From Kingdonia uniflora (lineage: Eukaryota > Streptophyta > Magnoliopsida > Ranunculales > Circaeasteraceae), in NCBI GenBank assembly GCA_014058105.1, contig JACGCM010000940.1, positions 248,001 through 312,000 on the forward strand: 64,000 nucleotides of DNA, given 5' to 3'. Shown here in pieces: positions 35,640 to 46,740 of this stretch; positions within the stretch are counted from its first letter, which is position 1; the number at the start of each line of letters is the position of its first letter. The position numbers and the translations under genes were made by a program. Below the pieces are notes generated by a model, which did no database searches, was not told the origin of the DNA, and saw nothing but the letters and a program-made list of their open reading frames with translations.

Positions 35640-36980
35640 CCTCAGGTTTGGCCCCATATCCAAGTCGGGGAGACTAAAGCCCTGGAACAAGCTATGGACT
35701 TCTGCTGATGTAACCATAATGGGTATAATACCATACCAGAGTACATAAACCCCAAATAGATCTATGTTCCCCATCCTTTGCGAATCTGTCAATAGGTGGC
35801 CAACCTCAGTAGTCATACTACTATAACAGTCGACGTAAGTCATCCTAGACTCGTCCATTACAAACTGACAACAACCAATGAAGCTAGACGCTCTCAAAGC
35901 TTCTAAATTAGCTAGACTAAGATGTGGTGACATGTCGAACGGTGGGTCCATCGGAATACTCGGATAGCCAGTCAACTGCCTCCAACATCTATCCCTCAAG
36001 TAATACTTGTAGTTCCCATTTGAGACTTAAAGTATCATTCTCTTTAAGGAAAGATCTGAAGCGATATGTAGGTCATCTAACGCTAGAGCCGCAGATGTAT
36101 CCCAAGAACGCCAGTTGATCGAATCAATAGTCCAGTGGTCAATGAAGTATCTGGTTATAGTAAACAAGTTCCCTACCCATATGTTTTCTTCCTGTTCCCC
36201 AACTTCCATTCTTTGAGGTGAGGATATGACATCGTCTTCAGCACATTGTTGACAATGGGGTGACCAACGCCACAATACTCGTAAAACCAATACTGCATTT
36301 AGAAATAACATAAAAAATAATTACAAATTCCATTTAAGATGTCTATTGCATAATACTTTATTTGTATTATTGGAAAAAGTTTTAGTGTACCTCAATGAGT
36401 TGTGAAAATCTAGTGATGGCACCCCTAGTCGTGACTGTGGTATCCAAGCCATGGTACATAGAAGCAAGAATAGTGGAACCCCAGTCATATAAGGAATTTA
36501 CATCCAAATCGGCCACGACCTCGAGATATCTAAGCGGGACAGTGTCGTTGGCCGTTTGGAACCATAAATATCCCATCATGAAATGGATAAAAACACGAGC
36601 CATCGTACTGTTATTAGACTGATCATCTGTAACGGTCAAGTATCTCCTTAAATGTGTAATGCCAACTTCCTACTCTTTGTATTGTTGGATGTAATGCGGG
36701 GAAGCACTTTTATCACCTCAGATAAAATACTCTATCGATCGTCATACGACAATGGTGCAGGATTCTTGCCGATTGACAATTATGTAAGCATTGTGAAATC
36801 CAATGCACTGATCTCTATCTCCGCACATGGGAAGCAAAAAGTGTGAGACGTCGGCCACCAACGCTCTTTTGGCGCCTGAATTAGCCGATTATTGGAATTA
36901 CTCAATTTGATATCCATGAACTTCCCGAATATCTTCATCACGGGATCCTTATTGTCGAAATCTTGGCAATCTTGTTCCAA
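35640..36980 (-). pseudogene. plant mobile domain (PMD/MAIN-like) gene, decayed
   Basis: The minus strand begins near 36980 and soon has ERWWPTSHTFCFPCAEIEIS and ALDFTMLT, the diagnostic start of the plant mobile domain (aminotransferase-like PMD, found in MAIN proteins and in transposons). Further motifs: SEVIKVLP, then MARVFIHFMMGYLWFQTAND, SLYDWGSTILASMYHGL, and ADEDVISSPQRMEVG-type sequence. Stops and frameshifts occur at about 36780, 36640 and 36310. The last open part, 35637-35999, includes WRQLTGYPSIPMDPP and SMTTEVGHLLTDSQRMGN. Host origin or transposon-borne copy cannot be told apart. Confidence 0.65.
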
Positions 36981-37489
36981 ACTTTTATAACCGTAGTGAA
37001 TGTGTCGTGCGAACGCATCGAATCGTGATTCTGTTCATTGAAGCATTTTGTCAATCACTTAGTTAACAAAAATAGCAAAGTCACCATTAAACAAAAAACA
37101 TACCGTGAGATCTTTGCCAGTGTGAAATATATGCGTCACGACATCTGGGAGAGCGGTAATATACTGCTACGGTGAAATCTCTTCTTGGTTTGGTTGTGAT
37201 TGGCATTGAATTTTTTCAAATACAACCTTTTTTTTCTTTCGGATTTCAACCGAATTATAGCTTCGTTTGAACCTCTTGTCGTTCTAAAATTAGGGGAACA
37301 ACTTGGGTATGGGTTTCCCCGTGGCATTTCCATTTGATTGGGTTTGAGGTTGGTGGATTTTTTCTTTTGGTTTTGATATGAAGTTGGGAGGGAACGATGA
37401 AAATAAATTTGGGAGGGAACGAAACAAGCTTTTTATGAACAGAAGAAGCGGCAGTGTTTTGAAGTCTGTTAATTTACAAACAAACAAAC

Positions 37490-37606
37490 AAAAAAAAACA
37501 CGTTAGCCCAACTCCTAGAAGAGTTGAGTTTGGGTTGGGTTTTTATTTAAAGAAATGGTGGGCCAGCAGTTAGAGCTCACACTCAATTGTTGGAGATGCT
37601 CTAAGA
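37490..37606. repeat. possible MITE or Harbinger terminal fragment
   Basis: Contains the short hairpin cccaactcctagaagagttg and ends gttggagatgctc|taa, a terminus often seen in plant Harbinger/Tourist elements with TAA duplications. No matching left end was found, so it may be a fragment. It sits directly upstream of gene A. Confidence 0.35.
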
Positions 37607-37735
37607 ACCAAGTTTTGTCCTCTATCTAATCTTTCAGTTTTAATTCTCAATTTATTTATTTAGGATTCTCTTTGTTTGCTGCTTTTCAAACAACAATTGA
37701 GTTTTTTTTACTTTTGCTTCTCCCTCCCTGCAGAG

Positions 37736-39098
37736 ATGAGCATTTCAGTATCTTGGGACTCGACAACGCCTATGGATTCCACAATGCTTGAGGTTTACTC
37801 TCAATTCCTCTTCTTAATAGTATTATTTCAGTATCTTCCGACTCGACAAACCCCTTAGGTTGCTGTTTAATTCCTTCTCATCTCACCCCTTATTTTCATG
37901 AATTCCTTGTGTGTTTGATACAGAAAATTTGATGAACTCTCTAACTGGTGGGATTCCATAAAAAGAAATATTTTTTTTTTGTAGGACGTGGATTATATAG
38001 ATAACGCTTCTGCAAAGATTATCACGAATAAGATTCTGAAGTTGATAGAGGAATGTGGCAGTATTAAAGAGATAACTTTGGAGCTCCAGAAAGTTGTGCC
38101 ATTTCTGAATGACGAAAAAGTTCTTTTTGCATTTTCGATTGGACCATTGTTAAAACTAAGGAAGTTTGTAGATGATTATGTCGAGACCGATTCTAGTGCG
38201 ACCAAAGCCGCCTTTGATTTGAAGATTGTGTTGAATAGTATTAGAGAAAAAGTCCGGGACAGCATCAAGTATAAGGAAATGATATCTTCACTGTACTGTA
38301 ATTTATACAATGAAGGCTCTGATTCTCATTCCGATTCTGAGTCTGAATCTGATTCGGATGGTGATAATATGACTTGTACAGTAAGACGTGTACCCGACCC
38401 TTATCCCCCTACAACCCCTGGTGACGTGCATAATTACCTCTTTAAGGAGGTTTGTTTTCTTCTACCAGAATAATATCACAAATGCATGGATGACAAATTT
38501 TACATAAGTCACGCCCTTTTTCGCTACCCTGATCTAATCAAAGAGGGAGTTGACCTTCAAACTTACGTAAAAGACGTTTTCATCGATGTAGACTTAAAGA
38601 AGACTGTACAGGATTTGGTTTCCTTCCTTGACCTGATAGAAGTTGAGAAGCTGGAGAGCACTTATAAGCGCACAAAACTTGCCAAGAAAATCAAGAATTT
38701 ATTACATGCTCTATCAAATTGTAAGTATGTAGGCTTATCGAGTTTTCTTTAATGATTACATTATTGTTAATATGATTTTCTGTATCTTATGTCATCTTGC
38801 AGGTTATTTCATGGACGAGGAGGAAGACATGGTGACCGATTCACCTTCTGCACAGGTATTTTTTAGCTTCTTTAAGCTTTGATTTGAACATTTTTACTCT
38901 TAGTTGGTATATTAGTTATGGATACTCCAAATTAGTTCAACCTATCTTCCAACAAACTTTTTACATTCTCCCTCTTCTTTTCCCTAGAGTGACACCAACA
39001 TTGAAGTAAAAGACCCCTCCAAAGATTCAGGAAGACCCCTTCAAGATGGTGAAGTGGGGCAATTATTGGATTTGGCAAAGAAGCAAAAGATAAATTGA
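37736..39098 (+). CDS. gene A: unknown protein, four exons, one in-frame stop
   Basis: Exons 37736-37792, 37985-38720, 38803-38855, 38988-39098; GT-AG introns and consistent phases give a 318-codon frame, except for TAA at 38471-38473 (codon 182). Open sequence resumes in the same frame, so this is a nonsense change, or the protein ends at 181 residues. N-terminus MSISVSWDST; then helical sequence with ILKLIEECGSIKEI and LLKLRKFVDDY; an acidic Ser-Asp-Glu tract (SDSESESDSDGD); PDPYPPTTPGD; a second helical block (LVSFLDLIEVEKLES); end LLDLAKKQKIN. A leader intron is suggested by CCCTGCAG just before the ATG. Gene B (63539) is its paralogue. Family not recognised; the leucine-rich helical bundle loosely recalls TFIIS N-terminal domains, but I do not assert this. 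Confidence 0.6.
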
Positions 39099-40370
39099 GC
39101 GTATGTTGTAATGCAGGTGATGCTATGATGGATCCTGAACTTGAACTTAATTACTGAACTGGTTGTAACTTAACTTTTATGCTGCTATGCCATTCTCGTT
39201 TGTACTTAAAAAAAGTTGCTTGCTTTGTTATTAGTACCGTTTATGTTGGTTTGCTATTTCTATTTGTGCTTAGAAAGGGTTTGCTTGATTTGTTGTTTGT
39301 TAATATGGGGTCTAATTAGTAATCTTTGTTACTGGTGATCTCAGTTTAATTAGCAACAATACAAGTAGCTGATTGATATATAATATGTTCCAGTGTATTA
39401 GTAAACCAGGTATGGTATTTTGGAATTTTTTGCTCTTGCTTCATTATTTGGTATTGCTACTGAGAATGGATAACCGGGTTTATGTGTGACCGAGTACATT
39501 ATACAAGTTTGGCAACTGACTCTGACCCCTGTCCCCTCATTGTTTATTTTCTTTGATACTCCTTCAAGAAACTTTTCCATGCCTACATCCACTGTTAGAA
39601 GAAAAATCTATACCTCGACCAAAGGTTGGTTATGTTGCTATTTTGCTGATTGATTCATCTGTACTTCATTTTTCTTTTTCTTTTTTTTCTTTTTTTTTTC
39701 CCATTGTTTTCTCAAGTAAATAAGTTATAGAGGAGGAGAAGACACATTCACTAAAGTTTCCTGGGAGCATTTGTAGAGATTTATCTCTTTGAGAAGGGTG
39801 ACATATTCAGGAAGATTGCTCCAATGGTTTGCACAGGTTAGGATTTTCAGATTGATTAAAAGAGACAAACTCACATAACTTATCATAATATTGTATCCAC
39901 AGCAGCATGATATTGCCGCTGAATTTAATATAGTAAGGGATCAACTTAAGATCGTATATTGTAAAACCGGCAACTTTTGACATTGCCGCTGACTATATAT
40001 AGGAAAGGGGAACCTCCCTTGTCATCTACTGCACTCTCTACCAGATATTGCTTCTAGCTTGCCTCAAATAGCCACTAAACTCATCTGATAGATCTTTTTG
40101 ATTGCTAATAGCTTTGGTCGATTTAGTGGTGCCTCAACTGTCGAGCAAACCAGATTGAAGAAGCCTAAGCACACTAGGGCCAATATTTGCGAAATAACGC
40201 AGAGAACCCTAGGCATGGATTTACAGTTTGGAGAGCTAGCAAGAACACTCTGCAGGGAAGCAACTTGACAAGACAGACTAACGCACAGCCATGCACTCAA
40301 CAACTGTATCTGTATTTCGTTTAAGAATACTGCAGAAATGTTAACCAACTAGTCATGGAGTATTGGAGTG
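39099..40370. other. gene A 3'UTR and intergenic
   Basis: No gene recognised. A plus-strand stretch near 40120-40265 reads KPKHTRANICEITQRTLGMD, open but unassigned. Confidence 0.35.
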
Positions 40371-40373
40371 TAA

Positions 40374-40668
40374 GAGCATCAGTAGCAGCAGGCTAGGTAT
40401 TGCTAATATAGCAATTCAAATGATGTAAAAACTCATTTTTCAGGATCGCAATCGCTCAAATGGCACTCGGATTCATAAAATCAGTGGCTATAAGTGGCAA
40501 ATCGCTAATATAGCGATCCAAATGATGTAAAAATTCAATTTTCAGGATCGCTATCGCGCGATTCATAAAATCAGTGGTTATATGTGGCGATGCTCATATG
40601 TTCATATGCTTATATGCTCAGAATTGGCTATATGTGGCTGGTTAATATATATACCCAACCTGATGCTC
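40374..40668. mobile_element. Tourist-like MITE, 295 bp
   Basis: Ends GAGCATCAG... and ...CTGATGCTC are inverted, with TAA duplications at 40371-40373 and 40669-40671, as for PIF/Harbinger-derived MITEs. An internal tandem duplication of about 95 bases is visible (gctaatatagc...ataaaatcagtgg twice). Such elements are mobilised by PIF-type transposases like the dead one at 32345-33586. Confidence 0.82.
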
Positions 40669-40797
40669 TAACCATGCAAGTCAGCTCTGACATTGAACCT
40701 TAAGCAAGTCTAAACTGCATAGGCTATACAGGTGGGGAACCTTACAAGGATGGATTCTGAATGTGGCTTACTGAGTTATGGTCTATAATGTGTGGCG

Positions 40798-41115
40798 CTA
40801 AATGAACACTATAACTTTTATAGGGGAACCTAAACCTCTATAAGTAATCTTTAAAATTTTGTGTGATGATACAATCAGGCTATCCAATATTATCAACTTG
40901 GCAGATGATGAACCCTTACGAAAGACATTGGTGCCAGCGGGAAGATCAGGCCAGTATTCAAGCTCCCTGTCCCCAAGATCTGCAAATAGAAACATCCTCC
41001 TGAGATGATGATCCTTAATATCGTATATGGTCCTGTGAGAATAGAGCTTAGCTGATACAATGGTCAAGAATTGCTTGAATGATCGAGAATATTTACGATG
41101 GGACTTAGAAGTCAT
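40798..41115 (-). pseudogene. unidentified exon-like fragment
   Basis: A 105-codon minus-strand frame reads SKSHRKYSRSFKQFL, IYDIKDHHLRRMFLFADLG and ELEYWPDLPAGTNVF. Its composition looks like real protein. Not recognised; no splice partners were identified, and the gypsy insertion at 41193 lies directly upstream and may have truncated it. Confidence 0.35.
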
Positions 41116-41192
41116 TCCCTGTGTACCATGCAGACTGGCCTATTTGACGGGCTAATTCTGGCAAGGCTGATCGGTGAAACAGAAAGCATTGT

Positions 41193-41749
41193 TAATCCAC
41201 AATACGATTGAGAAGCGCTAGTTAGTAGAAAAATATGAAGAACGCCAATTTTGATGGGAAAAACAAGAGATTCAATTGTATTAATCAATAATTACAATGA
41301 ACTAAACTCTAAACCGTAAGCTTCTCCTTAGAACCTCTCTCTAGATCTAACCTAGAAAGGAAATAACCTAAGTCCCACTTATATAGTAGGGAACCTAAAA
41401 TACTAAAAGCACGCATCTCGAGGCAAAAACACCCCTCAAATTACAACCACTGCCAAAAGGAAAAAGGCTAAATCGCGCCTCTGTTCGAACATAATAAGTT
41501 TCTGTTCGAATAAAATAAAGTGTATTCGAATACACATAATTTGTATTCGAATAAAACTGATCAGACTGAAATGTATTCGAACAGACATAATCTTGTTCGA
41601 ATAAAACTGATCAGTTAGAAATGTATTCGAACAAACATAATCTTGTTCGAATAAAACTGATAAGTTAGACATGTATTCGAACAGACATAATCTTGTTCGA
41701 ATAGAATACCTCAGAAAGTATAGAAACTTCTTCAGATCCTCCTGGATCA
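41193..41749 (-). repeat. family G 3' LTR (minus strand)
   Basis: 557 bases. Contains about four tandem 51-base units with TTCGAA (41520-41707) and, on the minus strand, a TATA box in ctactatataagtggg (near 41383). Confidence 0.85.
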
Positions 41750-41874
41750 TGGCTCCCCCCTTTATGAGCCTTGAGCTTCTGCTCAAGCTAGAACTGGAGA
41801 TGTGGGAACGTGGCGATGCTCAATTCCCTGCTGTACCACTTCGACTTACTCGGTAGCTGGCCCTTATTCCCAAT

Positions 41875-42262
41875 TCAGAACGAAACAATAATACCCTGTC
41901 TTGTAGTATGAATCTTCCGCTCTAGAATACCATCCTCTGACAACGGATCTTCTCTTTCGATCCATAAGTCATCAACTGACGGTATGTAAGTATCGATTGC
42001 AGAGTCTTCATCCAAAAGAGACGGCTCAAACAGCTTCAAATGCTCGGCATTAATCACCGAATACATCTTCATGAAAGGTGGCAAATCCAACTGGAATGCA
42101 TTGTCACCCATTTTCTTGAGTATCAAAAACGGACCATAACGGATAGGTTTGAGCTTCTTACCTTCCCCCTTAAGCCGTTCCTTACCCAAATATAACCAAA
42201 CGAGGTCGCCCTCAAGAAAAGTACACTCAACCCGATGCTTGTCGTAATTGAAGCTTTGTTTT
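41875..42262 (-). pseudogene. family G integrase C-terminus
   Basis: Open frame with VECTFLEGDLVWLYLGKERL, RYGPFLILKKMGDNAFQLDL, INAEHLKLFEPSLLDEDS and a stop before the PPT region. GPF/L module typical of gypsy integrase tails. It is truncated upstream at about 42250 by the junction with the plus-strand copy. No chromodomain seen. Confidence 0.82.
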
Positions 42263-43735
42263 CCCAATCAATTGGTGTTCTTCAGACTTTTCAGCTTACT
42301 AGGGCTTCTTTATCGTATTGTGGATTAAGTGATATCAGATTTTTGTTAAGATTCTTGGGTTTTGATTGTGGTTTATGGTCTCTACACATGACCGTCTCAA
42401 GCAAATGAAGGGGAAATTTAGTGGATTTCTGACGTCTGCTACAGTGATTTCGTGACTACTACAGTGTTTTTTGGCGTATACTACAGTGATTTCGCGACTG
42501 CTACAGTGATTTTCAGATCAACACAAATTATGGGAATTTTTGTGACTCCGTTGACGATCCATCGTAGACCTAAATCGACGAATAAGGATGATTTGGAGAT
42601 GGGGACGATTACAACAATAGACTCACGATTTTGAAACAAAAATTTCTAAGTTATTTGCTACTATAAAGCAGTTAACTGAACAAGTTCGTCTCATCAACAT
42701 TGCGAAGGCTTCGACTTCAATAGGAGGACAAGATCGCCCTTCGCGACAAGGCCGATCGAGGAAGAGATGTGTTTTGGAGGTGGATGACGATGAGGATGTT
42801 GTGAATTTAGTAACGGCGACTCCGGTGAAGAGGTTGGTTATTGCAAATAGCAAGCCTGTATTACCGATTTAAGAGGGTACATCGTCTAAAGCATTGTCTA
42901 CGATGATAATGTCTCTTATGCAACAAATCAATATGGGGAAGTTGCAAGAAAAGATTATGGTACCAACTATTTTTGCTATGTTGGTATTTTTTTAGAGTCA
43001 GCCTGTTGTTCCATTGGATGTTGTAGGATTTGATGATCACCATGGGCTTAGTGTGATTCGCCAGAAGTTATGGCAAAGCAAGGTCTGAGAGTATGTTTTC
43101 CAGGATGGGGTGGTTGACAAGAAGCTATTTGAACTATTTCTTTTACTATTTAGTACGTCAAAGTGGTACAGCAAGGAATTGGGCATTGTCGCGTTCTCAC
43201 ATCTATAGTTCTGGCTTGAGCAGGAGCTCAAGGTTCTTAAGTGGGGGAGCCCTGATCCAGGAGGATCTAGAGAATTCCCACATCTCCACTTCTGGCTTGA
43301 GTGGGAGCTCAAGCCTCCTAAATGGGAGAGCCATGATCCAGGAGGATCTAAGAGAAACTGGAGATTTTACCAAAGTTGTTTGAACGACTATCGTAATTCT
43401 AGTTCTAGTTTAAGAGTTTTAAATACCTTTTAGAGTTGGATTTCGAGCTGGATTGTAACTAGAACTTGTAACCTCTATAAAAGGGCAAGCCTAGGCTAGA
43501 GCTAATGATCTAGACGTAGATCTTTGTTTAGAGTTTCCTTTAGATCTGAGAGATTTGTAACTAGGGTTTACAACCTTCTACGAAGGGCAAGACTAAGCAA
43601 GGTTAGATCAAGGTTAAACTCGATTGTTAAGTTAAGTTTTTTATGCTAGATCTGAAAGAGTTCTGAAAGAGGCATAGGGTTTTTGGAGTGATTTTCTTGT
43701 AATTACTTCATTTTTTTAAGTAATTGAAGTTGTTT
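42250..43735 (+). mobile_element. family G copy 2: internally deleted derivative
   Basis: Truncated 5' LTR end (42250-42327), PBS-like TGATATCAG (42330-42338), and a gag start (VSTHDRLKQ-like) interrupted by ctacagtg repeats. Interior jumps near 42960 from the gag-pol linker to sequence normally between RNase H and integrase. A PPT and LTR start appear twice (TG at 43253 and 43334), an 80-base tandem duplication. Its LTR (43334-43735) lacks most TTCGAA units. Non-coding. Confidence 0.7.
42425..42515 (+). repeat. short tandem repeat in copy 2 gag
   Basis: Four copies of ctacagtg(a/t)tt with spacing of about 20 bases; absent from gag of the sister copies at 49005-49658 and 51296. Confidence 0.6.
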
Positions 43736-44012
43736 GAGCCATCTCTTTTGGATGAAGACTCTGCAATCGATACTCACCTACCGTCAGTTGATGACTTATG
43801 GATAAAAAAAGAAGATTCGTAGCCGGAGGATAGTATTCTAGAGTGGAAGGTTCATACTACAAGACGGGGTGTTATTGTTTTGTTCTGAATTGGGAAGAAG
43901 GGCCAGCTACCGAGTAAGTCGAAGTGATACAGCAGGGAATTGGGCATCGCCGCATTCCCACATCTCTAGTTCTAGCTTGAGCAGAAGCTCAAGGCTCCTA
44001 AAGGGGGAGCCA

Positions 44013-44562
44013 TGATCCAGGAGGATCTTAAGAAGTTTCTATACTTTCTGAGGTATTCTATTCGTACAAGATTATGTGTATTCGAATACATGTCTTGCTG
44101 ATCAGTTTTATTCGAACAAGATTATGTCTGCTCGAATACATTTCTAACTGATCAGTTTTATTCGAACAAGATTATGTCTGTTCGCATACATTTCAGTATG
44201 ATCAGTTTTATTCGAATACAAATTATGTGTATTCGAATACACTTTATTTTATTTGAACAGAAACTTATTATGTTCGAACAGAGGTGCAATTCAGCCTTTT
44301 TCCTTTTGGCGGTGGTTGTAATTTGAGGGGTGTTTTTTCCTCGAGATGCGTGCTTTTAGTATTTTAGGTTCCCTACTATATAAATGGGACTTAGGTTATT
44401 TCTTTTCTAGGTTAGATCTGTAAAGAGGTTCTAAGGAGAAGCTTATGGTTTACAGTTTAGTTCATTATAATTATTGATTACTACAATTGAATCTTACATT
44501 TCCAATCAAAATTGGTGTTCTTCATACTTTTCTATTAACTAGTGCTTCTCAATCGTATTGTG
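44013..44562 (+). repeat. family G LTR, copy 3
   Basis: TGATCCAGGAGG start, TTCGAA repeats at 44050-44285, TATA box in ctactatataaatgggac (near 44377). Its end lacks GGATTA and is fused to gag through a repeated ttcttcatacttttc. Confidence 0.87.
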
Positions 44563-44571
44563 CTTGGCGTT

Positions 44572-45540
44572 CTTCATACTTTTCGATGGTTTCGTCAACG
44601 CCGAGAAATTAGATAATTTTGTTTAGATAGGTTGGAGACCTATTTATCCGTGGATAAATATTCTAACGCTCTGAAGATTTGCTTCTTTACATTGAAGTTC
44701 ACAAGTCACTCACTTTTGTGGTAGAAATTCTACCAAAAATGACATGATGTCGGAAGTCTGAGTTGGAAGGAATTCAAGGTCTTGGTGAGGAAGCAATTCT
44801 ATCCGATTGGGTATGAACAGGAGCGATGGTACAAATGACACAATTTGCGCCAAAGGTTTGGGCAATCCGTAAAACAATTCACTACAAAATTTCATAACCA
44901 AGCATTGGTTTTGGATATTGACGTGGATGAGTACGACGTGTTTATAAAGTATACGGGGGGTTTGTCGGAGTCCATTCAAAGAGAATTAAAACTCTTCAAA
45001 GTGGAGAATATCGAAGACGCTACCGTTAAAGCAATTTCAATTGAAGGTAAATACTTGAAGAGCGACAAGAATGACGATAGGAACAAGTCGGGGTACAAGG
45101 CAAATAGGAAGTTTGATCAGAAAGGGGAGTCCAAAGGAGAGGGATCTTCATTCAAAGGGACTATCTGTAGTCATTGTAAGGCTAATGGGCACAATTCTGA
45201 TACATGTTGGAAACTTCACCAGGAGCTTCGGCCGAAGGAGGAGAAGGGCAAGAAAGAGAAACGTGCACTAGCCGCAGCGATTGTGGATTTTTTGAATTTA
45301 GATGATCCAAATCCTAAGCTTACTCTAATGTTTAAGCAACCTCTAGTTATCTACGAGGCGAGTCGGGAAGAGCTATTCTTTGTCAGCATTCAAGTGATAC
45401 AGAGCTTAGTCGAGGCCATCATTGATCCGGGTAGTCAGAAGAATTTAATTTTTGAGGCGGTGGTAAAGAAGATGGGTTTGGCTACTATAGCTCATTCTAA
45501 GCCGTATGGTTTGGGTTTGATTCAGAAAGACTCGGAGTGA
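44572..45540 (+). pseudogene. family G gag (C-terminal) and protease
   Basis: The gag core begins in decayed form near 44590 (AEKLDNF). The open frame 44845-45540 has QRFGQSVKQFTTKFHNQALV, a lysine-rich segment, the knuckle CSHCKANGHNSDTC (C-x2-C-x4-H-x4-C) and then the protease start SLVEAIIDPGSQKNLIFEAV. The protease loop reads D-P-G-S rather than D-S/T-G; a sister copy has D-L-G-S. Whether this is family style or decay is unclear. Confidence 0.83.
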
Positions 45541-45909
45541 AGATCACCAAGTAGTGTACGTTCAAGTTTGCGATTACTGAGAAGTTTATTGACGAAGTGA
45601 CATGTGAGGTGGTTCCGTTGGACGTATGTCAAGTCATCTTGGGCAGCCTTTATCTTTAGAACCGAGATGCAATCCTTTACTGTCGTGCTCGCAAGTATCA
45701 TTTGGTGAAGGATGGGACTGAGCTTCATATTCATGCGCGCAAGGAACATATCACTACTAGTAATTTGGTAACGGCGACTCAAGCGAAGTGGTTGGTTAAT
45801 GCGAGCGGCAAATTTGTTTTGTTGTTGGTGCGTCAGTTCAAGAGGTTCCGTCGGCTACAGTATTGTCTACTTTGGCAATGTCACCTAAGCAATAAACTGA
45901 TATGGGGAG

Positions 45910-46740
45910 TTGCAAGGGGAGTATGAAGATTTGTTTCTGGGCATAAAAGGGATACCGCACAAGAGGGATGTGGAGCATGATATCACCTTGGTGAATGGTA
46001 AGCCACTACCTAATATTGGGCTATATCGGACTTATGTTACTGAGTCTGATGAGATCAAGAAACAGGTACATGAACTCTTGGAGCAAGGAGTTATTAATCC
46101 AAATAGCTCACCTTGTGGCTTGCCGGTGTTACTGGGGTCGAAGAAGGATGGGTCTTTGAGGATGTGTGTAGATTATCGAGGGTTGAACAAGATTACAGTG
46201 AAGAATCATTATCAGCTTCTACGGATTGACAAGTTTTTGGATGTGTTGCAGACGGCTCAGTTTTTTACCAAGTTGGATCTTAAGTCGGGTTACCATCAAG
46301 TTAGAATCCGGGAGGAGGATACTTGGAAGACAGCGTTCAAAACCAAATAGAGCTTATTTGAGTGGTTAGTGATGCATTTTGGGTTACGCAATGCTCCGGC
46401 GACATTTATGCGGCTAATGAATGAAGTACTTCGTGCGTTTATTGATAATTTTGTGATTGTATATTTTGATGATATCTTGATATATAGTCGTACATGGAAG
46501 AAGCATCTTCGGCATTTACACAAAGTGTTGAGGGTGTTTCGATCACAGCAGCTTTTTCTGAACGGGAAGAAGTACGAGTTTGGAAAATGGGAGCTTGTCT
46601 ATTTGGGTTTTATTGTTGGTGGCGGCGAACTTAAGGTCGATCCAGAGAAGGCTTCGGTCATTACTAATTGGCCTAGACCCCGTACAGTGACGGAAGTGAG
46701 GAGTTTTATGGGTTCTTGTTAGTACTTGTAGAAATTTATT
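45910..46740 (+). pseudogene. family G reverse transcriptase
   Basis: [76 protein letters not shown], then TAG at 46348-46350, FGLRNAPATFMRLMNEVL, and IVYFDDILIYSRT (catalytic YFDD near 46461-46472, intact). GFIVGGGELKVDPEK and PRTVTEVRSFMGSC end the thumb. Two stops (46348, 46721) are the main lesions. Best preserved RT in the window. Confidence 0.92.

Noticed and set aside
38451..38469. A tiny intron that would remove the sequence just before the gene A stop
   Set aside because: GTTTGT...CCAG spans only 19 bases, far below plant intron minimum, and does not remove the TAA.
41520..41707. Heat-shock elements in the LTR
   Set aside because: TTC and GAA are directly adjacent in TTCGAA, without the two-base spacing of nTTCnnGAAn.
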